NCBI GenBank assembly: GCA_019348395.1
Contig: JAHWJN010000077.1
Span: forward strand, 1-6,568
Direction of reading: 5' to 3'
Length of the DNA: 6,568 nt
Source: Chloroflexota bacterium
GTDB lineage: Bacteria; Chloroflexota; Limnocylindria; QHBO01
Below are positions 6,507-6,568 of the stretch, piece after piece. Each line of letters begins with the position of its first letter. The stretch's first letter is position 1. A program made the translations under genes and the position numbers. The notes beneath the pieces were generated by a model that was not told where the DNA came from, searched no databases, and saw nothing but the letters and a program-made list of their open reading frames with translations.

Positions 6507-6512
6507 CGCGCC

Positions 6513-6568
6513 ATGAGCACCCAGCCCGGACAGCAGACCACCTGGCTCACCCAGGAGGCCTACGACCG
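6513..6568 (+). CDS. greA: Transcription elongation factor GreA (N-terminal fragment)
   Basis: Eighteen codons plus two bases are visible before the window ends: MSTQPGQQTTWLTQEAYD. The block WLTQEAYD matches the start of GreA in actinobacteria and relatives, where a short variable tail is followed by WLTQEAYDRLKAEL and then the N-terminal coiled coil. GreA binds in the RNA polymerase secondary channel and stimulates cleavage of backtracked transcripts. Only the extreme N-terminus is seen, so the catalytic acidic tip cannot be checked. It begins 9 nt after the upstream stop codon, but the TAGCAT box 6 nt before the ATG suggests its own promoter. Confidence 0.78.
   Translation, partial: MSTQPGQQTTWLTQEAYD

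Noticed and set aside
6459..6512. A frameshift as the cause of the short CtaB
   Set aside because: The other two forward frames after 6458 give no CtaB-like residues, so missing sequence rather than a single indel is needed.

Overview
The window is very GC-rich and densely coding, with seven genes, two of them cut by the window edges, and gaps of 107 bp or less. It reads like a free-living, aerobic, high-GC bacterium. The heme A synthase/heme O synthase fusion points to Chloroflexota, where such CtaA-CtaB fusions are known. The Eis-type acetyltransferase, the DUF2236 protein and the actinobacterial-style GreA N-terminus would also fit Actinomycetota. I favour a Chloroflexota lineage with moderate confidence. 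No tRNA, rRNA, CRISPR array, insertion sequence or phage gene is visible.

Layout. (1) 1-405, minus: N-terminal membrane part of a protein with three to four helices and candidate heme-ligand histidines, resembling the membrane anchor of molybdopterin-dependent oxidoreductases. (2) 513-2087, plus: a DHA2-type MFS exporter, divergent from the first gene. (3) 2106-3326, minus: an Eis-family GNAT N-acetyltransferase, convergent with the exporter across 18 bp. (4) 3367-4131, plus: a rhomboid intramembrane serine protease, divergent from eis with only 40 bp between the start codons. (5) 4128-4964, plus: a DUF2236/MpaB-like putative heme oxygenase, overlapping the rhomboid gene by ATGA. (6) 5052-6503, plus: a CtaA-CtaB fusion for heme A synthesis whose CtaB half stops about midway. 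(7) 6513-6568, plus: the first 18 codons of greA.

Two things stand out. First, five of the seven start codons have a -10-like hexamer (TAGGGT, TACGAT, CATAAT, TATGAT, TAGCAT) exactly 6 or 7 nt upstream, the geometry expected of leaderless mRNAs. Of the other two genes, the DUF2236 gene is translationally coupled and ctaA has a leader with a purine-rich ribosome site. Second, the CtaB half of the fusion loses family similarity at about position 6458 and ends in a short unrelated tail whose stop codon lies inside the putative greA -10 box. This is either a real deletion that fused a broken ctaB to the greA promoter region or an assembly mis-join. There is no clear novel multi-gene defence or biosynthetic system here. 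The genes look like loosely related housekeeping and accessory functions: respiration and heme A, membrane proteolysis, drug or metabolite export, and N-acetylation.
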